Part shown: one piece after another, positions 55,118 through 64,000 of the stretch | Layout of the letters: every line of letters starts with the position of its first letter | How positions within the stretch are numbered: position 1 is the stretch's first letter | Assembly: GCA_038501195.1 (NCBI GenBank) | Contig: JBBPUQ010000009.1 | Span: 3,658,001 to 3,722,000 of the forward strand | Source: Nemania diffusa | Lineage: Eukaryota; Ascomycota; Sordariomycetes; Xylariales; Xylariaceae | Direction of reading: 5' to 3' | DNA length: 64,000 nt | Made by a program: the position numbers and the translations under genes | Notes under the pieces: model-generated | Databases searched by the model: none | What the model saw: only the letters and a program-made list of their open reading frames with translations | What the model was told of the DNA's origin: nothing

Positions 55118-56465
55118 GATGATAGAGTTGTGAACAATTAGGGGTTTAGCTAGAAGCTAGTTCTCGATGAAGAAGAAGAGGGTTTTCTTATTCTTGGGCA
55201 CAATGCAAGGTAGTCTACCTATTCAATCATAAAAAGGCGAGGCAAATAGGCTCTATACGGTAATATGTAATATGGGGTATGCCTCAAATCTTGCCTCTAG
55301 TTCTATTTGGCTGTCTTTCTATGATGCGGAAATCCTTACGCACTAGATTCTTGTGCCTGAGTAAATACCGAAACTGGCTCCAACCCAATGCGAAGACATC
55401 TTAGATAGACTACCTTCTATCCAGGTTTATCCCCGCATTCCACGATTCATTGGAGCCGACTATCACACGTCAAAGACGGGTATGGTCTCATCCCATTCAA
55501 CCAGCCACCTACTATCCAGGATGTACAGAGTAGACGAGAACAAGAGGTTCTTGAACGGGGTAATAGGAAAATATGCGGTCCGGAAAAGGAGACTAGGTTA
55601 CATAGAAGTGAAAATATTCTGCCTGCTAGTATCCGGAGTCGGGAGATGGAAGAGTCATGGTCCATGAACTAATCCCCGTTCTAGTCCCGAAGCCGGGTAA
55701 GTCTTTATCCCTTCTCCCCACCGCTTCCACCAAGATCCGGGATATGATGAGGAGATATCCTTGCATACCCACCCTAACGGACACCCACGTGGACCGCTAC
55801 CGCGCCTTTGACTCCTCAACATGTTGCCGGATTCGGTGAAGAAATGCCAGTTATGGTACTGCGCCGCCAGTGCCAACCCCCCAGACTCACCAGCATGAAC
55901 TAATCCCGGCAGTGGGAGCTCTGACGAGTTATGGCCTACGAATAGCCGATGACCAACGACCTGGGTTCCGGATCTAGAGTTGTCCATCTAGCTTTCCCCA
56001 GTTACGGGCCGAAGCTTTATGCTTCTAAGTGTTTAGTTTCTCTCGGCTCACGGACACGCTAACCAATATAGAATAAAATTTTGAGTGCCATTGGGTCACT
56101 CGAATAACGGTGGGAAGTATGTTCTGCCATGCGGTGTTCCATCCCAGTCTGTCGTGTTGTACGTATATGCTGTCGACGCGTCTTATACCAGACTACCCAA
56201 GCGAATCCTACGCGGAAACGGCTGCAACTCCGGTGGTTCATAGCAACTCACTAGGATAGGAGACCTAGCTACTAGTTATTACCCCAGATCTCATCCCCGG
56301 TCTCATCCACCGAAATCTTGGGGCCCCGGATATCATTCTCTGCATATATGTAAGCATAATCCGCCCTGCAACAACTCGTCACCATCGCCCTATATGACCT
56401 TGGGTTACATCGTTAAACGTTGACACAATCCAGTGCCAGCCTGACGGGTCTGCATCACCAGCATC
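55118..56465. promoter_or_regulatory. Divergent promoter between qutB and qutD
   Basis: 1.35 kb between divergent starts containing one good QUTA/QA-1F-type site (55695-55710). Several palindromic CCCGGAT/ATCCGG words occur nearby. No gene. Confidence 0.6.
55695..55710. promoter_or_regulatory. Candidate QUTA/QA-1F binding site
   Basis: The 16-mer GGGTAAGTCTTTATCC matches the consensus GGRTAARYRYTTAYCC (from memory of the qut/qa literature) at 15 of 16 positions. It sits in the shared qutB-qutD promoter, where the activator is expected to act. Confidence 0.62.
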
Positions 56466-58262
56466 ATGGGGCTTCTCACCCTCAAGGAAGACAGGCCGAC
56501 GCCAAAGGCCGTCTACAACTGGAGAGTCTACGCCAGTGCCTCTATTGCCTCGTTCGCATCATGCATGATCGGCTACGATTCTGCCTTCATCGGCACCACT
56601 CTGGCCCTGCCCTCCTTTATCAACGAGTTCCAGTTTGGCCTGCTCGGCCCGACCGAGAAATCCCTGATCTCGGCCAACATCGTCTCTCTCTACCAGGCAG
56701 GCGCCTTCTTCGGTAGTTTGTTCGCCTACGGCTCTACACACTATCTCGGTCGTCGGAAATCGCTTTTCGTCTTCGTCTCCATCTTCATCCTAGGCGCCGG
56801 TCTCATGCTGGGTGCCAACCGCGAGAGGGGTCTGGGTCTCATATACGGCGGTCGTGTTCTCGCTGGCGTCGGCGTTGGTGCGTGTTCGATGATCGTACCC
56901 ATCTATATTTCCGAGCTCTCTCCGCCGGCCGTGCGTGGTCGGCTTGTCGGTCTTTACGAGCTCGGGTGGCAGATTGGTGGCTTGGTGGGCTTCTGGATCA
57001 ACTACGGCGTCAACTTACATGTGCCCCCTACGCGTACTCAGTGGTTGATTCCGTTTGCTGTCCAGCTTATCCCTGCTGGTCTCCTCTTCTTCGGCGCCTT
57101 GTGGATTAAGGAGTCGCCGAGATGGCTCATCGCTAATGGCAAACGGGAGCAAGGCATAGAGACCCTCTGCTGGATCCGAAACCTCTCCCCGGATGATATT
57201 TATATCATTGAGGAAGTCGGTTTTCTCAGTGAGGAGGTGGAGCGGTATCGGCGAGAGGTCGGCGCTGGATTTTGGAAACCATTCGCTTCCCTCAAGATAC
57301 GAAAGGTTCAGTGGAGGTTCTTCCTCGGAAGTGGTATGTTCACTCGACCCTCACCTTGAATCGGTTATCTTGTTGTATAAAAGTTCACTCCCTAGAGCCA
57401 TGACAAGACATGTACTGATCATATTCTGGCTACAGCCCTTTTCTTCTGGCAGAATGGCTCCGGTATCAACGCGATTAACTACTATTCACCAAAGGTGTTC
57501 TCAAGCTTGGGCATCACAGGAACAAACACGGGCTTTCTTACAACGGGTCTTTTTGGCGTGGTCAAGACGATTCTTACTATCATCTGGCTACTATTCCTGA
57601 TTGACCACTTCGGACGGCGAAACCTTCTGATGTATGGTGCGCTCGGCGGTAGCGTTTGCATGTGGATTATTGGAACCTATATCAAGATTGCCGAGCCAGA
57701 GAAAAATCCTACAGACACGGTCCCTCCGGCCGGTATCGCTGCCATCTTCTTCTTCTATCTATGGACGGCTTTCTACACTCCTTCGTGGAATGGGACTCCG
57801 TGGGTGCTCAACTCGGAGATGTTCGATCAGAACACGAGGTCAGTATTTTTTTGAAGGGCTTGAAAGATGTCCTCACTGCCTACCGTAAAGTACTTTACTA
57901 ACACGCACGGCAGATCTTTGGGCCAGGCATCAGCGGCAGCGAGCAACTGGTTCTGGAACTTTTTAATCTCACGATTCACGCCCCAGCTTTTCACCGCGCT
58001 CGGCTATGGCGTTTACTACTTTTTCGCCTCGCTCATGCTTCTCTCCATCATCTTCGTGTTCTTCCTTGTTCCCGAGACGAAGGGTATCCCGCTCGAGGCT
58101 ATGGATCGGCTATTTGTGGAGCGCCCTGTATGGAGAGCCCATGGAAGGGTCCTAGACTTTTTACATGAACAGGACGAGGAGTGGAGGCGGAATGTGGATG
58201 GGGCGGATCTTTCGCACGACGAGAAGATGGCCAGCACCGTTGATCAGCGCGAGAATATATGA
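56466..58262 (+). CDS. qutD: Quinate permease (QutD/QA-Y), sugar-porter MFS, 539 aa
   Basis: Exons 56466-57333, 57436-57838 and 57914-58262 (540 codons; all phases agree). Sugar-porter features: GYDSAFIGTTLALPSF in segment 1, GRRKSLF after segment 2, GGRVLAGVGVGACSMIVPIYISELSPPAVRGR in the segment 4-6 area (residues given in part), KESPRWL in the central loop, QNGSGINAINYYSPKVF in segment 7 and VPETKGIPLEAMDRLF at the end of segment 12. The N-terminus MGLLTLKEDRPTPKAVYNWR and the VYNWRVY start match QutD/QA-Y as I recall them. It imports quinate with protons. Divergent from qutB. Confidence 0.93.
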
Positions 58263-58896
58263 TTGATAAACTTTGTACTTGGTGAGGGAAGGGAATACTG
58301 TCGTGTCCTAAGACGTATTTCTGTATTTCTATCGTTTAGCACACGGAGAGAAAATTTTACTCTAATTTTAAACCTACCTACCCTTTTTTTTTTCACCTTT
58401 CGTGATGTGTCGCATACTCCTTTATGAAAAGGATTGTTTGTGGCCGAGAGTTTATACACGTGGCTCGGCTATCTTGTTTCGGGTGCTATTACTTACCCGT
58501 TTCTATGTGTGACTGTGTTAGATGGCACAGCATCGTCTCGTTTTACCGATCTTCGATTGTGTCACCACATAGGGAACCTCTGAAACAAACAGGGTTCATC
58601 TTAATTGCGACTACTCTCGGTTAATAACAGCAAAGACGACGAAACTCGAGGGAAACAAAGGGCATGTCGGGCTTAAGTCGATAGAGTTACAATTGCAACC
58701 TAGATAGGGTAGATGGCTAAGACAAAATAGTCTAAGGGGGAGTATTGATTTTCTAAGACAATAAAAGACAATCATTCTTATTAATGACTCGAAGGGAAGT
58801 GAATACATACTCTATAGTACCTAAACCAAATGCGCCTACAAAACGCCAGACATCGCTTGCTCAGGAATAAACAAATCAAGCCTCTTTCATGTGACA
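58263..58896. other. Intergenic region between convergent qutD and qutC
   Basis: 3' flanks only; nothing recognised. Confidence 0.5.
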
Positions 58897-59958
58897 TCAC
58901 AACGATGCCGTCATCCGCCCCATATCACTTGGCGCCTCTTCGACCCTTAGTTTCATATCTCTAACAAGCTTCGCCCAAGCGGTAGCACCCCGGCTCGCCA
59001 GCTCCTGTGGCACTACTGCATCCGTATCTGCCATTCTCCTGTGAAATAACTCCATGCTAACCCAGCCCTCGAACCCCAGACCCTGGAATATCGCCCGCGA
59101 GATCTCCGCGACGGGCAGGTAGGCGCCGCGATCCTTTTCGCCGTAAAATAAGCGGCAATTCCGCGACCAGCTCATGCGAGGGGTCTGCTCGGCGTTGTAG
59201 AATTGGTGGCCCTCGATGAGTGGCGCCGCGAGCCGTTCGGCGTCGACTACCTGGACGTAGAACACTTTGCTGACGTCCACGGTAGCAACAAGCCGGGCGA
59301 TACCATCCCGTACTGCCTCGTTACAGTTCCGAGTCCGGCCGGAAGGTGAAGCGGGATCTGCGTAAATGAGACCCGCGATGTTGAATGTGTCGAGACAGAG
59401 ACCAAAGTTGGGTCGGTTGACGGCTTGCACCATGTCCCAGCTCTGCTCCCACGTGTTATACCGTGTGCCGAAGCAGAGCGCCTCGTATACAAAACGGATT
59501 GGGGGTTTCTGTTGCAAGCCCATATCTGCGGCCTTCTGGAGATCAGCCACAGCTAGGTTCACGTCTTCTGATATTTCCGAGGCTGGCCCGAAACTTGATG
59601 GGATTTGTATAATGTCGGTATGCAGCACACGTGCTAGCTGGAACCAGAATTCCAGCTTCTCTATCCGCTTGAGGTGTTCTTGGCGGTTAACCAGACCCTC
59701 GTAGTGCGCGAAGGGCTGCAGACATAGAATAGTAATCCCCCTCTCGTGGCAAAGTCGACGGATGATGTTGGCTGCTTCGAGTTCATTTTCTCGTGTGCTG
59801 CTTCCTGCGAGCTGCTCTGCGATGTCGACAAGGTCTTCATAGAATAGCTCGATACCCTGGTACCCGTACATGCGAGCCATGTCGAGTTTGTGAACAAACG
59901 AGTGGCCCGCATAGCAGCGGCCGAGCGACATCGACGTGATTGCTAGACGGCAAGGCAT
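58897..59958 (-). CDS. qutC: 3-dehydroshikimate dehydratase (QutC/QA-4), 353 aa
   Basis: A single intronless frame, ATG at 59958. It opens MPCRLAITSMSLGRCYAGHS and is a xylose-isomerase-like TIM barrel with metal-site segments YQGIELFYEDLVD, RFVYEALCFGTRYNTWEQSW, FGLCLDTFNIAG, VFYVQVVDAE and GWVSMELFHRR, giving the Glu/Asp/His ligands of the divalent-metal dehydratase. It converts 3-dehydroshikimate to protocatechuate, the last step of the quinate pathway before ring cleavage. The length equals fungal QutC/QA-4 (about 350). It lies 1.2 kb from qutA on the same strand. Confidence 0.93.
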   Translation of the reverse strand: MPCRLAITSMSLGRCYAGHSFVHKLDMARMYGYQGIELFYEDLVDIAEQLAGSSTRENELEAANIIRRLCHERGITILCLQPFAHYEGLVNRQEHLKRIEKLEFWFQLARVLHTDIIQIPSSFGPASEISEDVNLAVADLQKAADMGLQQKPPIRFVYEALCFGTRYNTWEQSWDMVQAVNRPNFGLCLDTFNIAGLIYADPASPSGRTRNCNEAVRDGIARLVATVDVSKVFYVQVVDAERLAAPLIEGHQFYNAEQTPRMSWSRNCRLFYGEKDRGAYLPVAEISRAIFQGLGFEGWVSMELFHRRMADTDAVVPQELASRGATAWAKLVRDMKLRVEEAPSDMGRMTASL

Positions 59959-61160
59959 TTTGGAGAAAGGTGATATGGTGAGAGGCAGAATAGAAGATGG
60001 AAACTATGCCCGGAAACCAGATATCTACTAGATACTATATCTTATATCTAGAAGATGGCTAGGAAATGAGATTGTCAGTGGCTGAGGGGCACGGGCCGTT
60101 ATAAGACGCGGCCTGAGATCTGTCTAGGTATCCTGACGAGATAATAACGAGGTGATAAAAATTCTCGGCGAGTTTGGGCGCAGTAAAAGGGTACGTTGTG
60201 TGTATGAGGCAAACAAAGTCTTGAAGCCGAAAATGATATAAATGATCGGCTGTCTGCGTCGCATCGCACGAATCTTCCCGTCGCACTAGTTCCTTATATC
60301 ACCAACCTCAAAACAAATACATCTCCTAGCTGACCTAACCTACCGTGGGCTTAGACCTTGACAAGGGAGTTGAGGCACACCCTCCCGCCATCCTCACAGT
60401 CTCAGTCTCAGTCTCGCACCAGTGGTATTTGACCTAGGTATCCGCGGTTAACCGCACCTGATATGCTCATACGCATGCTGTAGACCTCCGGGAAGTCGAC
60501 GTCAGAGTAACGTTCATCCGCTTGCCAAGACTGATAGGTTACAGGGGGGAAGAGTGTTGAGCCGGCTCGGTCGCATGCATCCCCGGCCGCGGGATACATA
60601 GTATTTCCTTTTAGCATGCAATTATGCGACGGGGACTTGAGAATCGGCTTGTATGAATCTGTATATATTCCATTTGTTTGCATCAAACTCTTACCTACCT
60701 ACTAATTGCTTTTGTTGACTACCGGTACACTATGCAACTCTCTATTTACCTAGTGTACCAAGTCTTTCAAAAGGGGAAATTAGGCTTGCTAATCACAATG
60801 AAAAGAAACCCAGCTGAAATCTCTAGCAAGCTGAACTCTAACTATTTGCGAGCGAGAGCCTGGCAAGACTAGGGCTCATAGACTCAGTATGATTGGTTAC
60901 CTACTCGCATGCTTACATACGTGTAAGTATGTGATGTATCTATCTATGTACTATTCTGTATTTTAGTTGGAATATTGTACAGGCCCTCCTTGCAAGCTCG
61001 TATGTATGTATATAAGTATGCACAGTATGCACTGATGCTGAGCGGTCAAGGCCTTGAATAATCCTCAGGGGATATGTTTCTAATTCTAAAGGAATCGAAC
61101 GATTCAGGCTATTGGGTGGGTATATAAGCCTAGCTTGGTAACGGCTAGCGATCATTTTCT
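59959..61160. promoter_or_regulatory. Intergenic region upstream of qutC
   Basis: Promoter of qutC and 3' flank of qutA. A palindrome GCGGTTAACCGC lies at about 60444-60455, but no full QUTA-type site was found. Otherwise TA-rich DNA. Confidence 0.5.
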
Positions 61161-63476
61161 TCAAGAAAACCCCATAAACTCGTGGGAGAATACGTCAGCG
61201 AGGTTGGTTCCGGGTCTTAGTCCTAGATTGGCCATGAACTGAGTGTCTGACTCGGGTACGTTTGTGCGCTCAAAGGACGCGATATCATCTAGAATAGTGT
61301 CGTAATCAAGCGTCGCGCTATTAAAACTAGGCCGTTCGACCCCTGGAAAATGCATAGACGGTGGTATTGTAAGTGTATCCAAATCTTCAAATTGCCTAAC
61401 GTCGGCAGAGCGCCCGTCTAAAGGATGCGTTTCAGTTTCAGGGGGTGGTTGATGGTCGACAAGCTCCGGTACCGTTACGTTGGGGCTATGGGGAAATGGA
61501 ATATTCATATTCGTAGAGCTATGTGTGATGTTGGTGTTTGGATGAAATATAGGAGTGGTCGAAGATGGTTGCAAGTGCGTACTGGTGATCGATTGGGAGG
61601 CGGTGTTTGATTGCTGACGATAGTACGTAGAATTTATATTTTCAACTCCCGTGCCTGGTTTTGGCCAAACGGATTCAATTGCTTTCTCGATTTGATTCCA
61701 TCGGCCTCTCTCTTCACCTGTAAGTGAATTGCTATCCACTCGTTGATCAATGAGCTTCATGAATACAGGCAGTAAGGGGGACAACCCGCAAACTCCGAAA
61801 TCATTCATGTAGCCTTCGATACAGTCCAGTACCGCATGATGCTGACAGGTTGCTGCATAGAGAAATGCGAGGCGCAAAAGATGGATAGAAGGAAGTTGAC
61901 CTGTCCTACCTTCGCCGGTTAAAACATAGTTAGACAACGATGCTTCTACACCGTATCGGCTCACTGCACTCTGAAGTGTATGCAAAAATGCGTCCTCCGA
62001 TTGTAGGGAGTTTTTAGGATCATACCACAGTCGGTGGGAAAGGACGAAATGAATTCTGTGGAGAATACCGAACGAGCTTATTGAGTGTGAAGGCATTCGT
62101 GATGGACGCCTGTCTCGTTCTGAAGGGCCAAAATCAGAACAAGGCATCCAGGGCTGCCACTCGTCGAGATCGTTTTCAAGGCAGGGCGGACTTATATGAG
62201 CCATATCAGACCTGAGATGCGGTAAGAGACCCATTCGTGCAGAGAGGAGGGTGTCTATAACGAAGCACCCCATATAAGTGTGAGAAGACTGTCTGTGTTG
62301 AGCTGAACCCGAATTCTCATGGAGCCTTAATAAGAGGGCAACCCGAGTGGCCATCCCTGTCAACATCCAGGCTGCTTTAAGGTCATTACATGCCATGTTG
62401 ATCAGAGTGAGTAGTAGAAGTGCATTGATATGACGGGACTCGAAAAAGCCATCCTCGGTGGGTATCAAGTTGCGAGCTATGTGATAGATCTCCCTAGGTT
62501 TCATGTAGGTTGGATCTGGAGGCCTTTCCTCTAGGCTGCGGCCAGCTCTACTGGCTGTTTCCTGGTAAGAGGCCAGTGCTAATGCAGCCCAGAGCTCAGC
62601 ATGTCCAGCAGAGCCCGGCGTGTCATGGGCAATACCTAAACCCACGTCTGGGTAAGAGTACCCCGTCTTTAAGAGCTCGTGCTTTTCGAGTATCGGGAAC
62701 CAAATATGGGTATATGAGAAGTATATGTCAAGGAGCCGCCAATGGTTGGAAGGAAGACGAATGATACTCGGTGGCCGCAGTTGGGGAGGAGATGGTAAGT
62801 TTGGTAGGCTTTTGAGTAGATTCGTACTACTGGCTTCGCGCGTGGTGAGATGCTCATGCCATTGGCCCCTCGTATGAATTCTGTCCGATAATTCTGCCTT
62901 TGGATGATCTGTTGATTCTGATAAAACCGACGTAGACTTCTTGTGGCGTGCCGCAGCCACCATGTCCTTCTCGGGCCCATCTTCGTCAGATTCCTCGCCA
63001 GGAGTTGAATCATTCGCAGACCTTGTAGAGGCGGCGTCGCCCGACAACACACGCTCGATCTCTACGTGGACAGTACTCTTCCTCCATCGACGATGAAGGC
63101 GAGTGCTGGCTGAGGTATCCTTCCCAGCGAGAAGTAGCCGTCCCTGGCCGCCCTCGTGTGTGAGCAAGCCGTGAAGGGCATTTTCTGACTCGGGAATCTT
63201 GTCAAATATCCAACCGAGAGCCATTTCTAGTGTCCTAATATACCCGGTCTGGACCCCACGCTTCTTCTTGGGTTCTTCCCAGCTGCATGGCCGATTCTGC
63301 GATGCACAGGGAAAGCAAAGGGGTTGGATGCCGTCGCATTTCTCGCGGGCAGCTCGACATTGATCACATGCTCGTGAGACACGCTGTCTTTTCGGTGGTG
63401 CTGCTTCGCTTGACGGGCGTTCGGCGATGCCTGTGCTCCTTGTCCCCTCTGTACCGCTTTGCCGCTTCGCACCCAT
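61161..63476 (-). CDS. qutA: Quinate pathway activator, Zn2Cys6 transcription factor (QutA/QA-1F), 771 aa
   Basis: One intronless frame, ATG at 63476. The DNA-binding domain is at residues 31-66: Cys37, 40, 47, 54, 57 and 64 in the CX2CX6CX6CX2CX6C pattern (RACDQCRAAREKCDG; CFPC; RPC). It is followed by the family-specific linker KKRGVQTGYIRTLEMALGW, which I recall from QUTA and QA-1F. A fungal-specific regulatory domain spans about 240-520 (HIWFPILEKHELL; MACNDLKAAWMLTGMATRVAL; MGCFVIDTLLSARMG). The C-terminal third is Ser/Thr/Pro-rich with acidic patches (TLDYDTILDDIASFE), a likely activation region. It should bind GGATAA-N4-TTATCC sites; one lies about 390 bp upstream. Confidence 0.93.
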   Translation of the reverse strand: MGAKRQSGTEGTRSTGIAERPSSEAAPPKRQRVSRACDQCRAAREKCDGIQPLCFPCASQNRPCSWEEPKKKRGVQTGYIRTLEMALGWIFDKIPESENALHGLLTHEGGQGRLLLAGKDTSASTRLHRRWRKSTVHVEIERVLSGDAASTRSANDSTPGEESDEDGPEKDMVAAARHKKSTSVLSESTDHPKAELSDRIHTRGQWHEHLTTREASSTNLLKSLPNLPSPPQLRPPSIIRLPSNHWRLLDIYFSYTHIWFPILEKHELLKTGYSYPDVGLGIAHDTPGSAGHAELWAALALASYQETASRAGRSLEERPPDPTYMKPREIYHIARNLIPTEDGFFESRHINALLLLTLINMACNDLKAAWMLTGMATRVALLLRLHENSGSAQHRQSSHTYMGCFVIDTLLSARMGLLPHLRSDMAHISPPCLENDLDEWQPWMPCSDFGPSERDRRPSRMPSHSISSFGILHRIHFVLSHRLWYDPKNSLQSEDAFLHTLQSAVSRYGVEASLSNYVLTGEGRTGQLPSIHLLRLAFLYAATCQHHAVLDCIEGYMNDFGVCGLSPLLPVFMKLIDQRVDSNSLTGEERGRWNQIEKAIESVWPKPGTGVENINSTYYRQQSNTASQSITSTHLQPSSTTPIFHPNTNITHSSTNMNIPFPHSPNVTVPELVDHQPPPETETHPLDGRSADVRQFEDLDTLTIPPSMHFPGVERPSFNSATLDYDTILDDIASFERTNVPESDTQFMANLGLRPGTNLADVFSHEFMGFS

Positions 63477-64000
63477 GTCGACCGACTCGTCTTCCGCCCG
63501 CTTATACTTTCTACTACCTCATATGTATGAGTAGTCTTGTCGTCCGGTGTCCGACGGAGCATGTACATTCATCTTCTAAATATACGATGCATAGGTCGGA
63601 TACTCATGCTCTGTGTAGCTCTATTGCACTTTTCGAATCCATTATCAGGTTAACGGACTAACCATCGAGCATAATTGTCTCATTCCAACAGGTAGATGAC
63701 CTCAACGGATTCCAACAGCATGGACATTCACTCACAGTTCGCCCTTAGTGTGCATCCCTACAACTATCTAGGGTGCTGTTGGGTGGGGAAGTCTGGGGAA
63801 GCCCCCATCGTGCGGAGAAGCTTAACCTATCTAGACGTGATGGGTTTCGGCCATTGTTCTCCGTTGGATAAAGACTTATCCAGGGCGAGTCTCGGTTTTT
63901 GACCCATTCTGAGAGCTAACGACTCAACACCACAACCCCTCATACTGTAGTTCTTAGTGGAATGGGCCCGACTACCTACCTAGGTATCTAGTTAGTAAGA
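63477..64000. other. qutA upstream region, right window edge
   Basis: Contains the QUTA-type site at 63866-63881 and a CTACCTACCTAGGTATCTAG motif at the very end. No coding frame supported; the next gene lies beyond the edge. Confidence 0.5.
63866..63881. promoter_or_regulatory. Perfect QUTA/QA-1F-type palindrome
   Basis: GGATAAAGACTTATCC is GGATAA and TTATCC separated by four bases, exactly the palindromic site known for QA-1F/QUTA. It lies 390 bp upstream of the qutA start and would serve autoregulation of qutA and possibly a divergent neighbour outside the window. Confidence 0.75.

Noticed and set aside
60444..60455. GCGGTTAACCGC palindrome as a possible activator site of qutC
   Set aside because: Lacks the GGRTAA-N4-TTAYCC spacing; kept only as a note.

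Overview
The window is nuclear DNA of a filamentous ascomycete (Pezizomycotina, probably Sordariomycetes; the exact order is inference). Evidence: short GT-AG introns of about 40-320 bp in most genes, GC-rich coding DNA separated by AT-richer intergenic DNA full of a TAGGTACCTA-type palindrome, two HET-domain genes, an NB-ARC/TPR gene, a LaeA-like methyltransferase, a CBM1 protein and a quinate-utilisation cluster. Gene models were built by hand from reading frames, splice consensus and phase checks.

Left part (1-20 kb): the 3' part of a gene reading as protein kinase fused to a HET domain (cut by the left edge); an orphan ORF; a MARVEL membrane protein; DPH2 (diphthamide synthesis); FAT1-type very-long-chain acyl-CoA synthetase and the PIG-S/GPI17 subunit of GPI transamidase, divergent over a 1-kb promoter; an MpaB-like membrane oxygenase; and a HET-E-like gene whose second exon junction does not keep frame.

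Middle (20-46 kb): a long gene-poor stretch, then a nine-exon LaeA-like methyltransferase, a secreted CBM1 protein with an unnamed C-terminal domain, a decayed ORF, a JEN-type monocarboxylate/H+ symporter, a catalase, a cytochrome b5-containing sulfite oxidase, a second MARVEL protein, an NB-ARC/TPR STAND protein, a MITE-like element of about 190 bp, a secreted glycerophosphodiester phosphodiesterase, and a GH18 chitinase ending in KDEL.

Right part (46-64 kb): a metallophosphoesterase, a decayed gene with in-frame stops beside an intact unknown gene, the WD40 ribosome-biogenesis protein JIP5, and a quinate (qut/qa) cluster: qutG-like inositol-monophosphatase-family protein, quinate/shikimate dehydrogenase (qutB), quinate permease (qutD), 3-dehydroshikimate dehydratase (qutC) and the Zn2Cys6 activator (qutA). 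Permease, dehydrogenase and dehydratase would import quinate and carry it toward protocatechuate; the activator would switch them on. A perfect 16-bp palindrome of the QUTA/QA-1F type lies upstream of qutA and a near-perfect one in the qutB-qutD divergent promoter. Catabolic dehydroquinase (qutE/qa-2) and the repressor (qutR/qa-1S) are not in the window and may lie beyond its right edge. I saw no rRNA, tRNA or CRISPR array.
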